Below are positions 1 to 11,691 of a stretch of DNA of 64,000 nt, piece after piece. Source of the stretch: Symbiodinium sp. CCMP2592 (taxonomy: Eukaryota; Sar; Dinophyceae; Suessiales; Symbiodiniaceae); assembly GCA_905221615.1 (NCBI GenBank), contig CAJNDT010005925.1, positions 1 to 64,000 on the forward strand, in the 5' to 3' direction. Position 1 is the first letter of the stretch. Every line of letters begins with the position of its first letter. The position numbers were made by a program, and so were the translations under genes. The notes beneath the pieces were generated by a model. It saw only the letters and a list, made by a program, of their open reading frames with translations. It had not been told where the DNA came from and made no database searches.

Positions 1-37
1 AGAGACGTGTATGCATATACACACACGTACATATCTA

Positions 38-72
<35 letters not shown>

Positions 73-236
73 ATCTATACAATATACGTATGGAAGTGTT
101 GAAGATACAATCGTGTGTGTTTAGATGTCTAGACGAGTATATAGGTACACATACATACACATCTTTTATGCAGTACATATACTTTTGATTATACATATAC
201 CTACAACATATATACTGAGTTCGTTCCTACATATGT

Positions 237-284
<48 letters not shown>

Positions 285-391
285 GTATGTATATATGTAT
301 GTACAGAGACAGACATGAATAGATTCAACATGAAGATACCCATACATTCTAGACATATAATGTATAAAGTACCACTATATATATATACATA

Positions 392-424
<33 letters not shown>

Positions 425-617
425 GTATAGGTGTATATGTACATAAGCTGCGCACACACACATACGTGCACATACATAGAAGCAACATAAATATCTATCG
501 AGGGCTTGTTGTTTGGTGTGAGCTGACATCTGCACAACCTAAATTTATGACATAGTGGTTCTTTGCATAGCACTGGTATACTGAGCTATGTGCATGTATA
601 TATATATGTACATAGCT

Positions 618-652
<35 letters not shown>

Positions 653-666
653 GGTTAGCTTTGCAG
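1..666. repeat. Microsatellite-rich leader (TA, CATA, CA)
   Basis: This stretch is almost entirely alternating purine/pyrimidine DNA. TA runs lie at about 46-69, 245-274 and 620-649, with interspersed ATGT/ACAT units. It ends in a pyrimidine-poor but usable acceptor, TTTGCAG|G, at 660-667, so its right end is probably the last part of an intron of the gene that follows. No coding potential is visible; open frames here are runs of Tyr-Ile. Confidence 0.7.
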
Positions 667-2361
667 GACCATCAGTCGTGAACCCTGACACGATGGAGAC
701 CCAGGTGATGGAGGACGTGGAGAACCAGATCATCGATGTGCCTGTGCTACATCGGGTAGGAACAGGCAACACATGTGATACCTTGCAAAATCTAGCATCA
801 TAAGGTTAAGCCCGTGTCGCCGGACAAGAATGACGATGGCACGAAGCCTGAAATGCCTCGTGCAGCGCCTGGGTTCCATATAAGATGTTCACTGGCACAC
901 TTTGGGGAAGTTAGGTGGGAAAATGAAGCAAGTCCAGCATTTGTGTGGGCTCAGGTTCTCCTGCGCACGCAACAGCTGCAGATGAAGAAGGAGAAAGCCG
1001 AGGCAAGGGCAAAGGCAGCTGCTGCCAAGGCAGCAGGGAAGGACAGCTTGGATGATGATGGAGCTGAGGGCTCTGACGGTGGCCATGGGAAAGGACGTGG
1101 CAAGGGTGCCCGTGGGCGTGGTGCCCGCGGTGGGCGTGGCGGCGGTGGCCGTCGTGGCCGAGGGGGCCGAGGTGCTGAGGATGCTTCGCTTCGCAGGCAG
1201 CTTTTCCCCGATGATGCGGAGGAGAATGCAGCTGAGAAGAAGGGGAGCAAAGCCAGCAAGCCGAAGCCGAAGGCAAGCCGCAAGCGAGCCCGGGCTGTTG
1301 AGGAGGACGAGGATCGCGATCTGGGCTGGGATGGTGATGAAGATGCTGGGGTGGCTGGGGCTTTGAAGCTCCCGCTCACACCTGAGGTGGTGCCCGGTGC
1401 TACTCCGAGAGTGCTTCGCAAAGGCCGGTCCCGCTGCCCAACCAAGCCTGTGGCTGCGATGCTTACTCCTCGAGCCCATGCGATGGCTGGGCGCACGCCC
1501 AACAAGAAGCCCAAGGTTGCGAAGCCAGTGGTGAAGAAGGTGGCTTTGTGGCAGACAGAGGATGGCGGGCTCAACGAGGATTGGGTGGATCAGGCTACCA
1601 AGAAGCGCATCGTGTTTCTCCTTTCGGACATTGAGAGTGCCACCTTTGAGGATGTCAAGGCCCACCTGCTGGCCCATCGCTCTGTCTTGAAGCTCCTGTG
1701 TGACCCCTGCCGACCCCAGATGTGCACGGTGAGCTTCAAGAAGGACTTTCCCAACAAGTGGAACCACACTATGGTTGCAGCGTATGCGGTTGTTCTCAAG
1801 CTTGTTTCTCAGCTCAATTAACCTAAGTATGGGAGAATATAAGAGTTCGTGCCATTCTGAATTTCCCGATGGAGCTCAGTGTCCAGGAACGTCGTTCAGT
1901 GTTCTGATGTCTTGTTGTGACGTGTGAATCAGGTGGTTATTGCCTTGGAAGTGACATTATCTCTACCCATGACCCTATATAAGTCATATATAACCTTATG
2001 GTTATTGTAGGGAGAGTTTGTGTTAACGACTATATGGGGTGATACATCTACTATCACATGTGAATAAAAATGGCATCGACATGAGCATGCAGCATGCACA
2101 AACGTGTGGTACCACACAGGTATGTAATGCTCATGCTTTTGGTCTCGGTATATATGTGTGAACATGTATACCTACATGTGTATGTGATTATATGCACTTG
2201 GCTACATGCAGCCAGCCTGCTTGCTTCCATTCAGGCGTACCTTGATGTATAATATACATATGCATGATATAACCTACATATATATATATGTGTGTATGTA
2301 TATGTATGTATGTATGTATGTTTACATACATACATACATATATATATATATATGTGTATAT

Positions 2362-2409
<48 letters not shown>

Positions 2410-2845
2410 TATGTATATATACATGCATGCACATGCACACACATACACACATACCTACTTAAATTACATCTACCTGCACACGTAGGTACGTACATATACC
2501 TATCTGGATACATGATTAAACATAACCTATCGGTTGAACATCTGCCGGTACAATAACCGGTTGATTGATTGAGAAGCTTACTCATGCTTACTCTCGTAGA
2601 CATGTGTGTGCTGTTCGAAAGAGAAACACTGAGCATCCACATGTGTACCTTTTACAAGAGGGACCAACATATGAACGGCTTCAACATCCGAGGCTGAGCT
2701 GTTGGAGGAGAATGACAAGGACCATGCGATCTTCGACCTGAACCGTGTGGACGATCCACGGGGCCATTTCCAGACCAATCTCGCTGTGGCTTATGCTAGT
2801 GGCCTCGCCGCCCTGAAGCAGGTTTTGATGGAAGACGACAGCTGA
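667..2845 (+). CDS. Arg/Gly-rich basic protein, probably nuclear; 5' end outside window
   Basis: I do not recognise a named function. The visible part starts in an internal exon (667-755, MET at 693), joins over a 55-base GT-AG intron to 811, and is then open to 1821. It contains an Ala/Lys/Glu-rich helix, an RG/GGRG low-complexity block (about 1095-1180), a basic bipartite nuclear-localisation-like stretch ([13 protein letters not shown], about 1258-1300) followed by acidic residues, a TP-rich linker, and a globular-looking C-terminal part with [19 protein letters not shown] boxes generally bind RNA or G-rich nucleic acid, so a nuclear nucleic-acid role is inferred. The gene can end in two ways. 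It can read through to the stop at 1819-1821 (LVSQLN). Or a GT donor at 1789 can join in phase to an acceptor at 2691-2692, adding exon 2693-2845 ([18 protein letters not shown]... stop 2843). I prefer the second because 2693-2845 has clear exon character and no other partner. Confidence 0.6.
2270..2445. repeat. TA / GTAT microsatellite inside the last intron of gene 1
   Basis: TA and TGTA/CATA units alternate, with the longest TA run at about 2374-2406, followed by CA-rich sequence (2420-2455). It lies between the two alternative 3' ends of the first gene and is not coding. Confidence 0.75.
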
Positions 2846-3359
2846 GTCGTGTGACTGGGTGTCTGAGGCTAAGAAGCTCTGGCAGTCTTATCGTTCATGT
2901 ATACTGACAGCATTGAACTACAGGGTACTCGCCCGTTTTGGCATGCTTCAATGTAGCATGGGAGCCCTATGTATAAATACCCAATAGTGCAGAGCCTTGG
3001 CCTGGACCCCAGAGCTCGCGATGCAATCTTTCTCGCCACGGGCCGGTGCGCATTAGAGCACGCTCCTTAGATCAGCTAGCTGTGTGTGTGCGTGAGTCTT
3101 CCCACGTGCGCTGGAGTGTGATGTGTGCCGTTGGCGATTCAATCATGTAGGATGCTGTGTGGCTACGTAGGCTAGCGAAGCCTGGTCATGCAGACACGCT
3201 GGTCGAACATGGGACCTCTGAAGAAAAAAACATTGTGCCTGTGTGTGACTGCTCCCTGCACACTCAGCAATGATCTTATGCAGCTCTGTGACCAATCATG
3301 CTTGCGTACACCGTCCCTGCACAGAGTAGATTATTCCTTATCTGCTGCCCAGGTCAGAC
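2846..3359. other. Intergenic spacer, nothing recognised
   Basis: This is non-repetitive sequence between the stop of gene 1 and the proposed start of gene 2. I see no promoter motif and no spliced-leader gene. Dinoflagellate transcripts are commonly trans-spliced, so an AG acceptor just before the ATG at 3360 would suffice. Confidence 0.4.
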
Positions 3360-6300
3360 ATGCCGTCCTTACGGGGCAACCGGAAGTTCGCGAAGCTGGG
3401 TGTTCTGAAGGAGACCGAATGTCTGGCTGGCCATGTTTTACATCTCGTTCGTAGTGTCAGGCCCTCGAGAATTCAGTGTCCGTTACACAGAAAGATAGCC
3501 AGAGTCGCTAGGAGAGGTTTGGTGACGAGGGTCTATATAGCATCACTAGATGTAGTCGAAAGCCAAGGTAGGATAGTTTGACAAGGGTTATACAATGGGA
3601 TCATGCACTACTCCCCTCCCCAACGGATCCTGAGAAGCTCGATATAGTGCTGAGTGTCAGCAGCTGCCATCAGGTTTCGAGTCAGGCCAGGTGCACAGTG
3701 TCAGTCTCCCAAATCCAGTTGAGAGACCATCCCTCCTGAGCTGCACGATTCGATGTGTGAGTGATGTGTTTGCATCCCTGTGGATAGCAGCAGCAGCGGG
3801 ATTCAGGATACCAGGTTAGGTGTCACCCATGGGTGTGCATGTCAAGGGCTCCATGACACTTCTGGTTATCAGACCATATATAACTAGATGGGTTACGACA
3901 TAATCGTGCACCGGGGGTTTGGTGAATTCTCTTCAGCACTGTGCTACTCCGGAAATGCCCGGCATGGATCTGGCACCGCTGTTTTATCGCCTACGTGTTT
4001 TGGGGGCACCGAAGGTGACATGGCTCTATACTACGTGTTGTGTGACTTCAGGTGGCTGGGTCCTTTGCTGAGTATGTTAAGACGTTGAGCATATTATTCT
4101 ACCAGATACTGCAATGTGTTTTGTCAGAGAGCCTCTGTGAGCCTGCGTGTTAAGGTATGCTATTTGGACAGACAGCTTGTAACCTACACAGGCCTGATAC
4201 ATCTCCGAGTCGAACTTGGGTGGGAACTCTACGCGCTAGTGAAGGCTATAGCTAGGCAGATGAGCTCATATAGGGTATAGTAGGCAAAGACAAAGCAAGG
4301 ACCGTAATTTAGTGTAGCAAATGCATAACTTGCAGGCCTCTCGGTCTCCCTTTGTAGATGTTTGTCGTTTATGACCCACGGACAGGTCTAGACTAGTACA
4401 CGTACATGTGCATACATGTATATGCATACTTACCTCTATTCCCCTAATTATATACACATGCATGAATGTTCATATTAGACATATAAGCATCGAGTATGCC
4501 TGTATGCATGCATGTGTGTATATGTGTTGGACCCAAGCATGTGGATGTAACGTATGTTTGTGTGCAGGTGGGCATATACATATGTAGATATGTGTGCATC
4601 TCGAAACATGTGTATGCACACAATAATACTATTTATACATATGTGTATACCTATATATATATATATGTATATGTGTGTGTAGATGCTTCTACACCTGCAT
4701 ATGTTCTGTGTAGGCACATAAAATATGTAGGCAGCAAGACAGACACAAGTCTGTCTGTATATGTATATATGCATAAATAGATCTATGCAGTTAGCTGCAA
4801 CTATGGCGCTGTAAACATAGATAACAACACATATGTACACATAGGTAAGACATAGGTAGACCTATGCAGCCATAACACAAATTATCCTAGCCTAGACATG
4901 TCTATATTATGTAGATGAACTTATATACACACTATAAGTCTATACACACAAACTTACAGATTGTCCAATATATTATGTATATTGACATGGGTAGAAGACG
5001 CGAGTAGCAACCGCCAAGGTGCTTCTCCTCGCCATCCTGTTGCTTTCGTGGGCCGAGTGGCCCGACGCAGCTGTGCAGGCAAGTGCCCAGCAACCGTGGT
5101 TTGCAGGTTTGGTTCTCGTATTGCTTTTTGGCATCAGTTTATTCTGTTGGGGAGCAGAGGGTTCTCCACATTCCGATAAGTTGAGCTCGAGAAGTGTTGG
5201 TGGAATGTTCGTCGGTGTCCAATCTTCAGATGTGAGGGCTATGTAAGAACTCGCATGATGGAGGCCTAGTGTATCCTTGAAGCCCGAGAGGCTGAGAGTC
5301 TGAGATTATTTGGTTCTGATCGATGGTGCACATAGGTATATACAGCTTATATACATGTATGCTGGAACTGCCTGGTATGTTCTCGCTTTGGAATGTGTGC
5401 TAATGAAGATTCGTGTTGAGAATTTGCATGCACGCACAACCTGTGTTGTTCTCTATGCTGCTACACAACCAGCAGTCTATACTGCCCAATCATGCATAGT
5501 TGTACCGGGAATAGCCAGGGACAGTCTGACTGCCAAACATGGTAGCTCGGGACATGTGTGTGTGCAACTCATGCTTATATAGGCGTGTATAGAGTGTGCA
5601 CTGCAGCTTAAATGCATGGTGTCTAGATACACAGAGGTGTGCACACGCATACTCGACTAGTCTGCAGCCGGCGGCGTGTAGCTGGAAGCAGCCGTCAGTT
5701 TCGCCAGGGTGCAGCTGCTCAGCTGATCGACGGTCTTTAAGCCTGGGGTATTGAGTGCTTTCAGTGGGGTCTGTGCTGGTTTGTCGCCGGGTTGCTGGCA
5801 ACTCCTAGGTAGATGTTTGGGGTCCCAGGCTTCAGCTTCTGTGTTTACATGCATGTACCTTGCTATAAACAAGGTTGCATGGGGCCATCCTTGTATGAGA
5901 ACCCCGGACTAGGAGAAGCAGCACTCACTTTCACCTTCCAGCCCCATCCAGTACTCCTTGCACTATCTATCTCTCTCTCTATATATATGTATATTAATAT
6001 ATTTATATAGATACGCATACATATTGTATATATATAGTGATTCCCAGTGGCCTGGTCTCCTTATGCCCATGTATAGCTGTACGTGAAAAGACTCGAGACT
6101 GACTTTATGCATCCTGTTGTATATAGGCTGCCTGTACTCCATCCAGAGCCAAGAAACCAGGGGTCATGTAAAAGATACCAAACGAAATGTCTCACGTGCC
6201 AGAACACCGGCCACTACAGCTTCATCGAGATGTTTGCGGGCCAGGCTGAAGCAACACGGATGATGAGGTATGCAGGGCATTCTGCGGCCAAGCTAGACTA

Positions 6301-9300
6301 CAAGTATCATGTGGCAGCTTCTGGAAAGCAAAACTACATGGATATCTTGACGCCATCAGGGTTCCTGCACCTCGGTGCTGTTATATCCATCATATGAAAC
6401 CAGTACCCGTTCGTCCGAAGCTGCTAAATGTACGAAACCGCACATTCTGTCAAATGGCGCATCCCAGGTTGGCCGTGTCCACGGTGCTCCATGGAGATCC
6501 TCGTGGATTTTGGTGTCATTTTGGCATCAAATGTGGGAGCTGGAGTCAGGTCAGTCAAGGGACCTCCGGGAGATCGGTTTGTACGGCTTTGGGGAACCTG
6601 GATCATGCTTTCGTTCGTGAAGGTAACTGCATGGCTTCACGGACGCTTTGAAGCATTGTAGATACCAATTACTGTCGATCTACGAGCCATAGACTAAATG
6701 ATGCAATGCTGATGACAGAGGCAACTTGTCCTGTGGTGCTCAGTGTTGCGTGTGTGTTTGCTGGTCCCAATGCCACCACACACACATATGTACCTTGCCA
6801 CTTGCTTCTCCAGCAACAGTCGTGACTAGTCAACCAAGGATGAGTCTCTTGCTGCTGCTAGTGACGGCCCTGTCCGGAGTGTGGTCGGTTGAGCAGCCAA
6901 GTGGCAGCTTCCTGGAATATTTCCCGCGCTTCCGCGCTGTGATGCAGATGCTGGGTGAAGGTGCTGTGCCTCGGCTTGGCTAGACTTGCATGGTTGCCGA
7001 CTTATGATGGTTCACGTAAATTTTCCAAAGCTCGGGCTTCTTGGTTGATGGCTTAGGGCTATTTGTTTCAGGGTCTTCCTGCTTAAAATGATGTTAGTTG
7101 GATGTAGCCACATTGTCATGTTTGTGGGTGGGGGTTGCTGGGTCTTTACGGGGCCGATATCCATATACCCGGTACATATATATAGCCTAGGCCGTCAAAC
7201 TATTGAGCTCTACGATCAATAACTTATTTACTTGCACGTGTGTGTGTGTGCCTACAGTACTCGCTAAGTCTGTGGAACCTCCGGGACCCTCCGTTTGAGA
7301 TGACAGCTTGTGTACGACCCGTGGTACCCGGTGCACCTCTAAATCTGTGCGACCCTCCACGCATAAAATCATTCCCATTCCCCGGCTAGGCATACATACA
7401 CACATCTACATACATATATGTGTATATATACATATATATGTACTCATATTCCCTTAATTCATGCATGTGCTATACCGAAAACATATATAGCTATGTAAAC
7501 GTATACACCCACTGCTAAAGTGTAAACATGCATGTATGGAAATATGAATATATATATATATATACATATGTAGGGGTGCTGGTGTTCTAGAGTCCCCTTC
7601 ACCTCCGAAGCAAGGCAGAAGCTGCTCCATGTACACCATATAGTATACATATATACTTATATACATGTTCTAGCTGTATAGGCTTCTGTTCTGAATGTAT
7701 GAGACCCCAGCTAGGATCGATAGCATGCTGTGGTATGTACCTTTGTGCCTTTGTTACTGATGACCCGAACATACCCGTCAATGAACTACTGTAGGGGTGC
7801 TCGACATCCTTTGCACTCGAGTCACTACAAGCCCCGTGCAGGAGTGTGGACGTTCGTGTGTACACTAAAATGCCCACCCTTCTTTACATTTCCCTTGGAA
7901 CCCTAAAGAACACCGTGCCTTAGAGCTATACAGTGCCAGGGTTTGGGGTTTAGGGCTTGCAAGGCTTTCAGGATTTGTAAGGGTTTTGAGGGTTTAGATT
8001 CCTATGAAATTGTGTAGGCTTTCAGGATGTGTTTAGGTTTTCAGGGTTAAGATTCCTATGAAATTGCATTACCAGAAAAATCTGAGTATAGGAGCTACAA
8101 GAGGTTTCGAAATATTATAGGATTCTTTAGGGGAGCTATATGGGGCCTATCGTAAGGCTGCTTTATGTAAAGAGGCTTTAGCAGTTGGAGCCTAAATCGA
8201 TGATTTTCTACAAGCTGTGAACCTTATAAAACTAAAGCCCCCAACCCGGAACCACCCAGAGCCCTGATAGACTTACATACCATCGTATGAACCCAAAAAA
8301 CATGAAAGAGCTGTATAAACCCTATAATCCGTATATAGTTCCTATATAACCTTAATTATTCCTGAACCTTATATAACCCCTGATCCTCAAAACCAGAATC
8401 CTAATCCCCCCCATGCCATCCCTGAACAAAAACCCTAAAACCCTGAAGCTAATAATGATCCCAAGTTCCCAAAGTGCCATTAGCCTTCTTCATGCGAGTC
8501 TAACCAAAGCACCGACTATAGTATATAACCCTTGTAGAAAACTATCGAACCCCATGGCAAAGTTGTTCCTCCTGAGCCCTGACACTTCGAGTTATCGCCG
8601 ATGTAATGAGTTGAATGCACATATCCTGTGAAGCCTGGAACCAGATCTGCAGCCTCCAGCAACCTCGTGAGACTAGGTCTAGAGGTGAAATTTCAATTGG
8701 TCTGAATGTAGCTTGATGCAGACGGAGACTTGGTAGCTGAAAGTGCTATGTATAGGATACGTGTTCGTCCAAAGCTACCGAAGGATGTCAGGCAATTTAG
8801 ATGGTCCAATGCTGAGACTGTATGTAGTTGTTCAATTCAACCTCATACATCGTGCATGTTAAGTGAGATCGAGTAAGTACTTCTTGGCCACCCCACTTAT
8901 GGGTCGCTGAATCTGCAACCATTTATGGGATATGTTTATAGCTTTAGGGAAGGCAGAGCTTGAACTTGAGACAGCATCCACATTGCAGGTGGCGCCCTGC
9001 AAGTACTGTTTTCGTTTGTTCCGAGCCCGATAAATGGTAGTGCGCTGGTAGGATTTCGATGAAGTCAGGAACTCTCTGTTATCGACGGCCTTGGCCAAAT
9101 CTAGTGCTGCAACTATTCCTCCGCGGACTGGCTCTCGACTCAAACTGCATAGTTCGCGAATCTGCCCAGAAGCAATTGAAGGGAGTGCCATCGTGCCACG
9201 CAGAGTTGCTGATGTAAGGGCTGTGCATCCATCCTGTTACAGTGGTCTGGGATGAACCTAAATCTGTTCTTAAATGGGCTTCTGGGTTAACTTCAATGGC

Positions 9301-10591
9301 AGGGTCGGCATGGGATTCGGTTGTGTCGGTTCAATTATTTCTAAGTCTATATAGTTCTGTGTACAGCATGTTTCTTTCTACACCGAAGTGTCGCGAACCC
9401 CATGAACGGAACACTGCTTGTTGGCATGGACAGCTACCCCTGTGATCTGTGACCATACCATGCGAACACATGGTAGGGATAAGGTAAAAGTATGTATGAG
9501 CAATCTATAGCTGGTACTGGCTGCTATACAACGTATGCATGAAGAGCTATCGATCAGACAGTAGAATCCTTGCCGTGCAGATGTCATACGTCTGGGATGT
9601 GCTCCTGTGTGTGTACAACATATGAGTTCTTAAGTTTCTCTCGGCCGACACCATGTATCTTTTCTGTCCCCACACCGACCAGCCAAGGTTACCAAAGTGA
9701 CTTGGCACATGCGCCACTATGGGGCTGCTACACCAAAGCCGCACTGGGCGTTTGCAAATGCGAGTGCCATAAAGCTGCTCTACAAGGGGCCACTTCAGAA
9801 TTGGCAGGGCTATTGCAGCGCTCACCCAGACAGAGTTCGTACAAGCCACCGGTATGTGGACAAACGGGGAGTCAAGCGGTACCACGGAAACAAGAACCTG
9901 AAGTCGACTGAGTAGGGTACTCAGAAACCAGTTGATGCGAGTGTCATCTCCACATTATCTGTTCTTCATAATAACAGTTTGACGAGAATCGGAGTGATCG
10001 AGTGCTTAGCTAACAACGATAGGTGCACATATGTGTATAGGCTTAAACTGGGATGCTGAGGTATACATAGTAAATATTAAATGACTACGTATACATACAT
10101 ATTCATGGGCCTGTATCTAGGGATCAGGGGCTCTTGTAGGCCTTCTTATAGGTCCAAGTTGTCATTTAGCAACCCCACTCAGCTCAACAGCCCATGCTGT
10201 ACTTTGGGTGGACCACTTATTCTATCATGCCCCCACACCTAGGCCTCGAAGTTTAATGCCCTCGTAAGCATGAAGACAGAGAACCTACCTCCCAGATGTT
10301 TGAGTTGTCCTTGTAACCATGTACAAACAGCTTGTGACCAATGCCCTCAGGAACTATCCGGCACAATTCGGCTTGCGCCTCGTGGAGCTCCATGACCAGG
10401 TGCTAGCGACACAGCGAGGCACACCACAGCTGCCAGAGGACGTGCCCACGGCTTTTGATACCTTTCGCATGATGAGTTACGATGACAAGTGGGAAGATGC
10501 GAATATGGTTGAGTGCATCCGTTACATTCGTGGGTGCACTGCTTTACGAATCCCGGACAATTTTCGTCCTTTGCTGCCTGGAACCCTTTGA
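3360..10591 (+). CDS. Divergent C5-methyltransferase-like protein of a dinoflagellate multigene family (7 exons)
   Basis: Exons: 3360-3401, 5019-5078, 6203-6366, 6468-6641, 6839-6960, 9683-9911 and 10351-10591, giving 343 aa. Every phase matches; donors are GT, GC, GC, GA, GT, GT. The first two exons give a basic start (MPSLRGNRKF) and a hydrophobic segment (VLLLAILLLSWAEWP), so a signal peptide or membrane anchor is possible. Residues 40-53 read SFIEMFAGQAEATR, like S-adenosylmethionine motif I of C5-methyltransferases. Residues 108-125 (FGIKCGSWSQ...GTSGR) sit where the PC catalytic loop would be, with C111. WSVEQPSGS (162-170) sits where the ENV motif would be. The C-terminal half (HYGAATPKPHWAFANAS, YVDKRGVKRYHGNKNLK, NYPAQFG) I recall as the conserved core of a large Symbiodiniaceae family of unknown function. 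The methyltransferase link is inference. The two first exons are less certain than 6203-10591. Confidence 0.72.
4384..4780. repeat. CATA/TGTA-rich stretch in intron 1 of gene 2
   Basis: This is loosely repeated CATA, TGTA and TATA units on both strands within the 1.6-kb first intron, with a short TA run at about 4651-4665. The rest of this intron (3402-5018) shows nothing else I can name. Confidence 0.5.
7890..8460. repeat. Degenerate telomere-like patch in intron of gene 2
   Basis: TTTAGGG-like units (GGGTTTGGGGTTTAGGG, about 7939-7955; GGGTTTTGAGGGTTTAG) run to about 8050, then CCCTAAA-like units from about 8280 to 8460. A 54-base tandem duplication is embedded: copies 7963-8016 and 8017-8066 share GGCTTTCAGGAT and GATTCCTATGAAATTG. 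This resembles the material that fills the window beyond 25.6 kb, but here it sits inside a 2.7-kb intron. Confidence 0.7.
8859..9191 (-). CDS. Possible minus-strand gene fragment nested in an intron
   Basis: This is a 110-residue frame on the opposite strand, inside the 6961-9682 intron of gene 2. The first 70 residues look protein-like (ALPSIASGQIRELCSL, AALDLAKAVDNREF, TTIYRARNKRKQYLQ); after about 8990 the composition becomes less convincing, so an exon may end there. I do not recognise the family. It could be a chance frame, or a relic of a gene copy inserted antisense. Confidence 0.25.
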   Translation of the reverse strand: MALPSIASGQIRELCSLSREPVRGGIVAALDLAKAVDNREFLTSSKSYQRTTIYRARNKRKQYLQGATCNVDAVSSSSSAFPKAINISHKWLQIQRPISGVAKKYLLDLT

Positions 10592-11691
10592 GCTATTCTT
10601 CAGCTCAGTGCATGCAGACAGTGCATGTGCTTGGTACAGTGTACATTAGACTGCAATAATCAAGGCAGGGGAGCTGGGCTGTTGGTCTGCACTACTGGGA
10701 TCCGATTAGTATACAGGGTTAAGCTAGAGATGATTCAATTTCCTTGTGCCGCGACTATGTAGCAGCTGCCAGCTTTCATGTTTGGACAGCAAGCAGCCCG
10801 GTCTGCTCCAGGCCGTGTGTTTCGTACTATACAATTAGAAGAGGATTCCTGGAGCCGTGCTTTTCCAGCTGCTGTTTTTGCTGTCTAGGTTACACTACAA
10901 TATCATTATCATAGGTTATAAGATACTTGGGGAGAAAATAACCCGGTAACACCCGTAACCTACCCGTAAACACCCGTACATTGCCCGTAAACACCCGTGA
11001 CCGCTTAGAGCGAAACCCGGTAAATCTGTAACCCGTATTTTCCTAACCCGTATTCTAAGCGTAACCTGCCCGTAAAAAGCCATAACCAACCCGTAAAATT
11101 TTATGGGTTATTTAAGTACTAAATCATGCAAACTAAGATAGACTTTTGCTAGGTCTGAACTACTCCTGCTGGGGCTGGTTGCCACAGGTCATATAGCATA
11201 GCCTGAGTTGGTATTTTGGTCTTGGATTAAATCCTAACATACATAGGTAGGTTTCTTAGAAATGTAAATCGAGTATCGACCAGGTAGATCTAGTTCCGGT
11301 AAGATAGCATCAACTAACACCACGCTAGATCATCTTCCCTACATATCTCAAGCGATTGTCACTAAGTATATACAGCTCCTGATTACTTCCTGAACAGTCT
11401 AGCATTACAACGATGCAGTTGGAAAGCATGCTATGCATGTTCCACCAGGCACGATTAAGGCTCGTCGGTGTTAAAAGTGACCAGGCCCCACTGTGGGATT
11501 GTTAACCCAGAACGGCATTTAGCATGCAACTGTTTGAGTCCGGCAGCACCTGCATGCCATCACGCTGATGATTGGATGAGTCGTTGTCGCTTCTCCTGCA
11601 TGTGCTGTCATGTGCGGCCACACATAGCTTTTGAGCTCGTGCACTACTAGTTGCATCCCCTACTGCCCTCGGGTTCCCAAGCTCTGTCGAG
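10592..11691. other. Intergenic spacer between genes 2 and 3
   Basis: No coding exon is recognised. The notable content is the CCCGTAA repeat patch at 10941-11098. The rest is unique sequence. Confidence 0.5.
10941..11098. repeat. Degenerate CCCGTAA(A) repeat patch
   Basis: About a dozen imperfect units of ACCCGTAA or CCCGTAAAC are packed into 158 bases, with spacers of 0-15 bases. On the other strand this is TTTACGGG, a one-base insertion variant of the telomere-type TTTAGGG that dominates the right half of the window. Confidence 0.75.

Noticed and set aside
227..573. Tyr/Ile-rich frames in TA and CATA repeats (also at 18.2, 24.3 and 47.1 kb)
   Set aside because: Direct translation of microsatellites.
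889..1767. 292-codon minus-strand frame opposite gene 1
   Set aside because: Shadow of the GC-rich, low-stop coding strand; the + strand product has clear low-complexity and charged domains.
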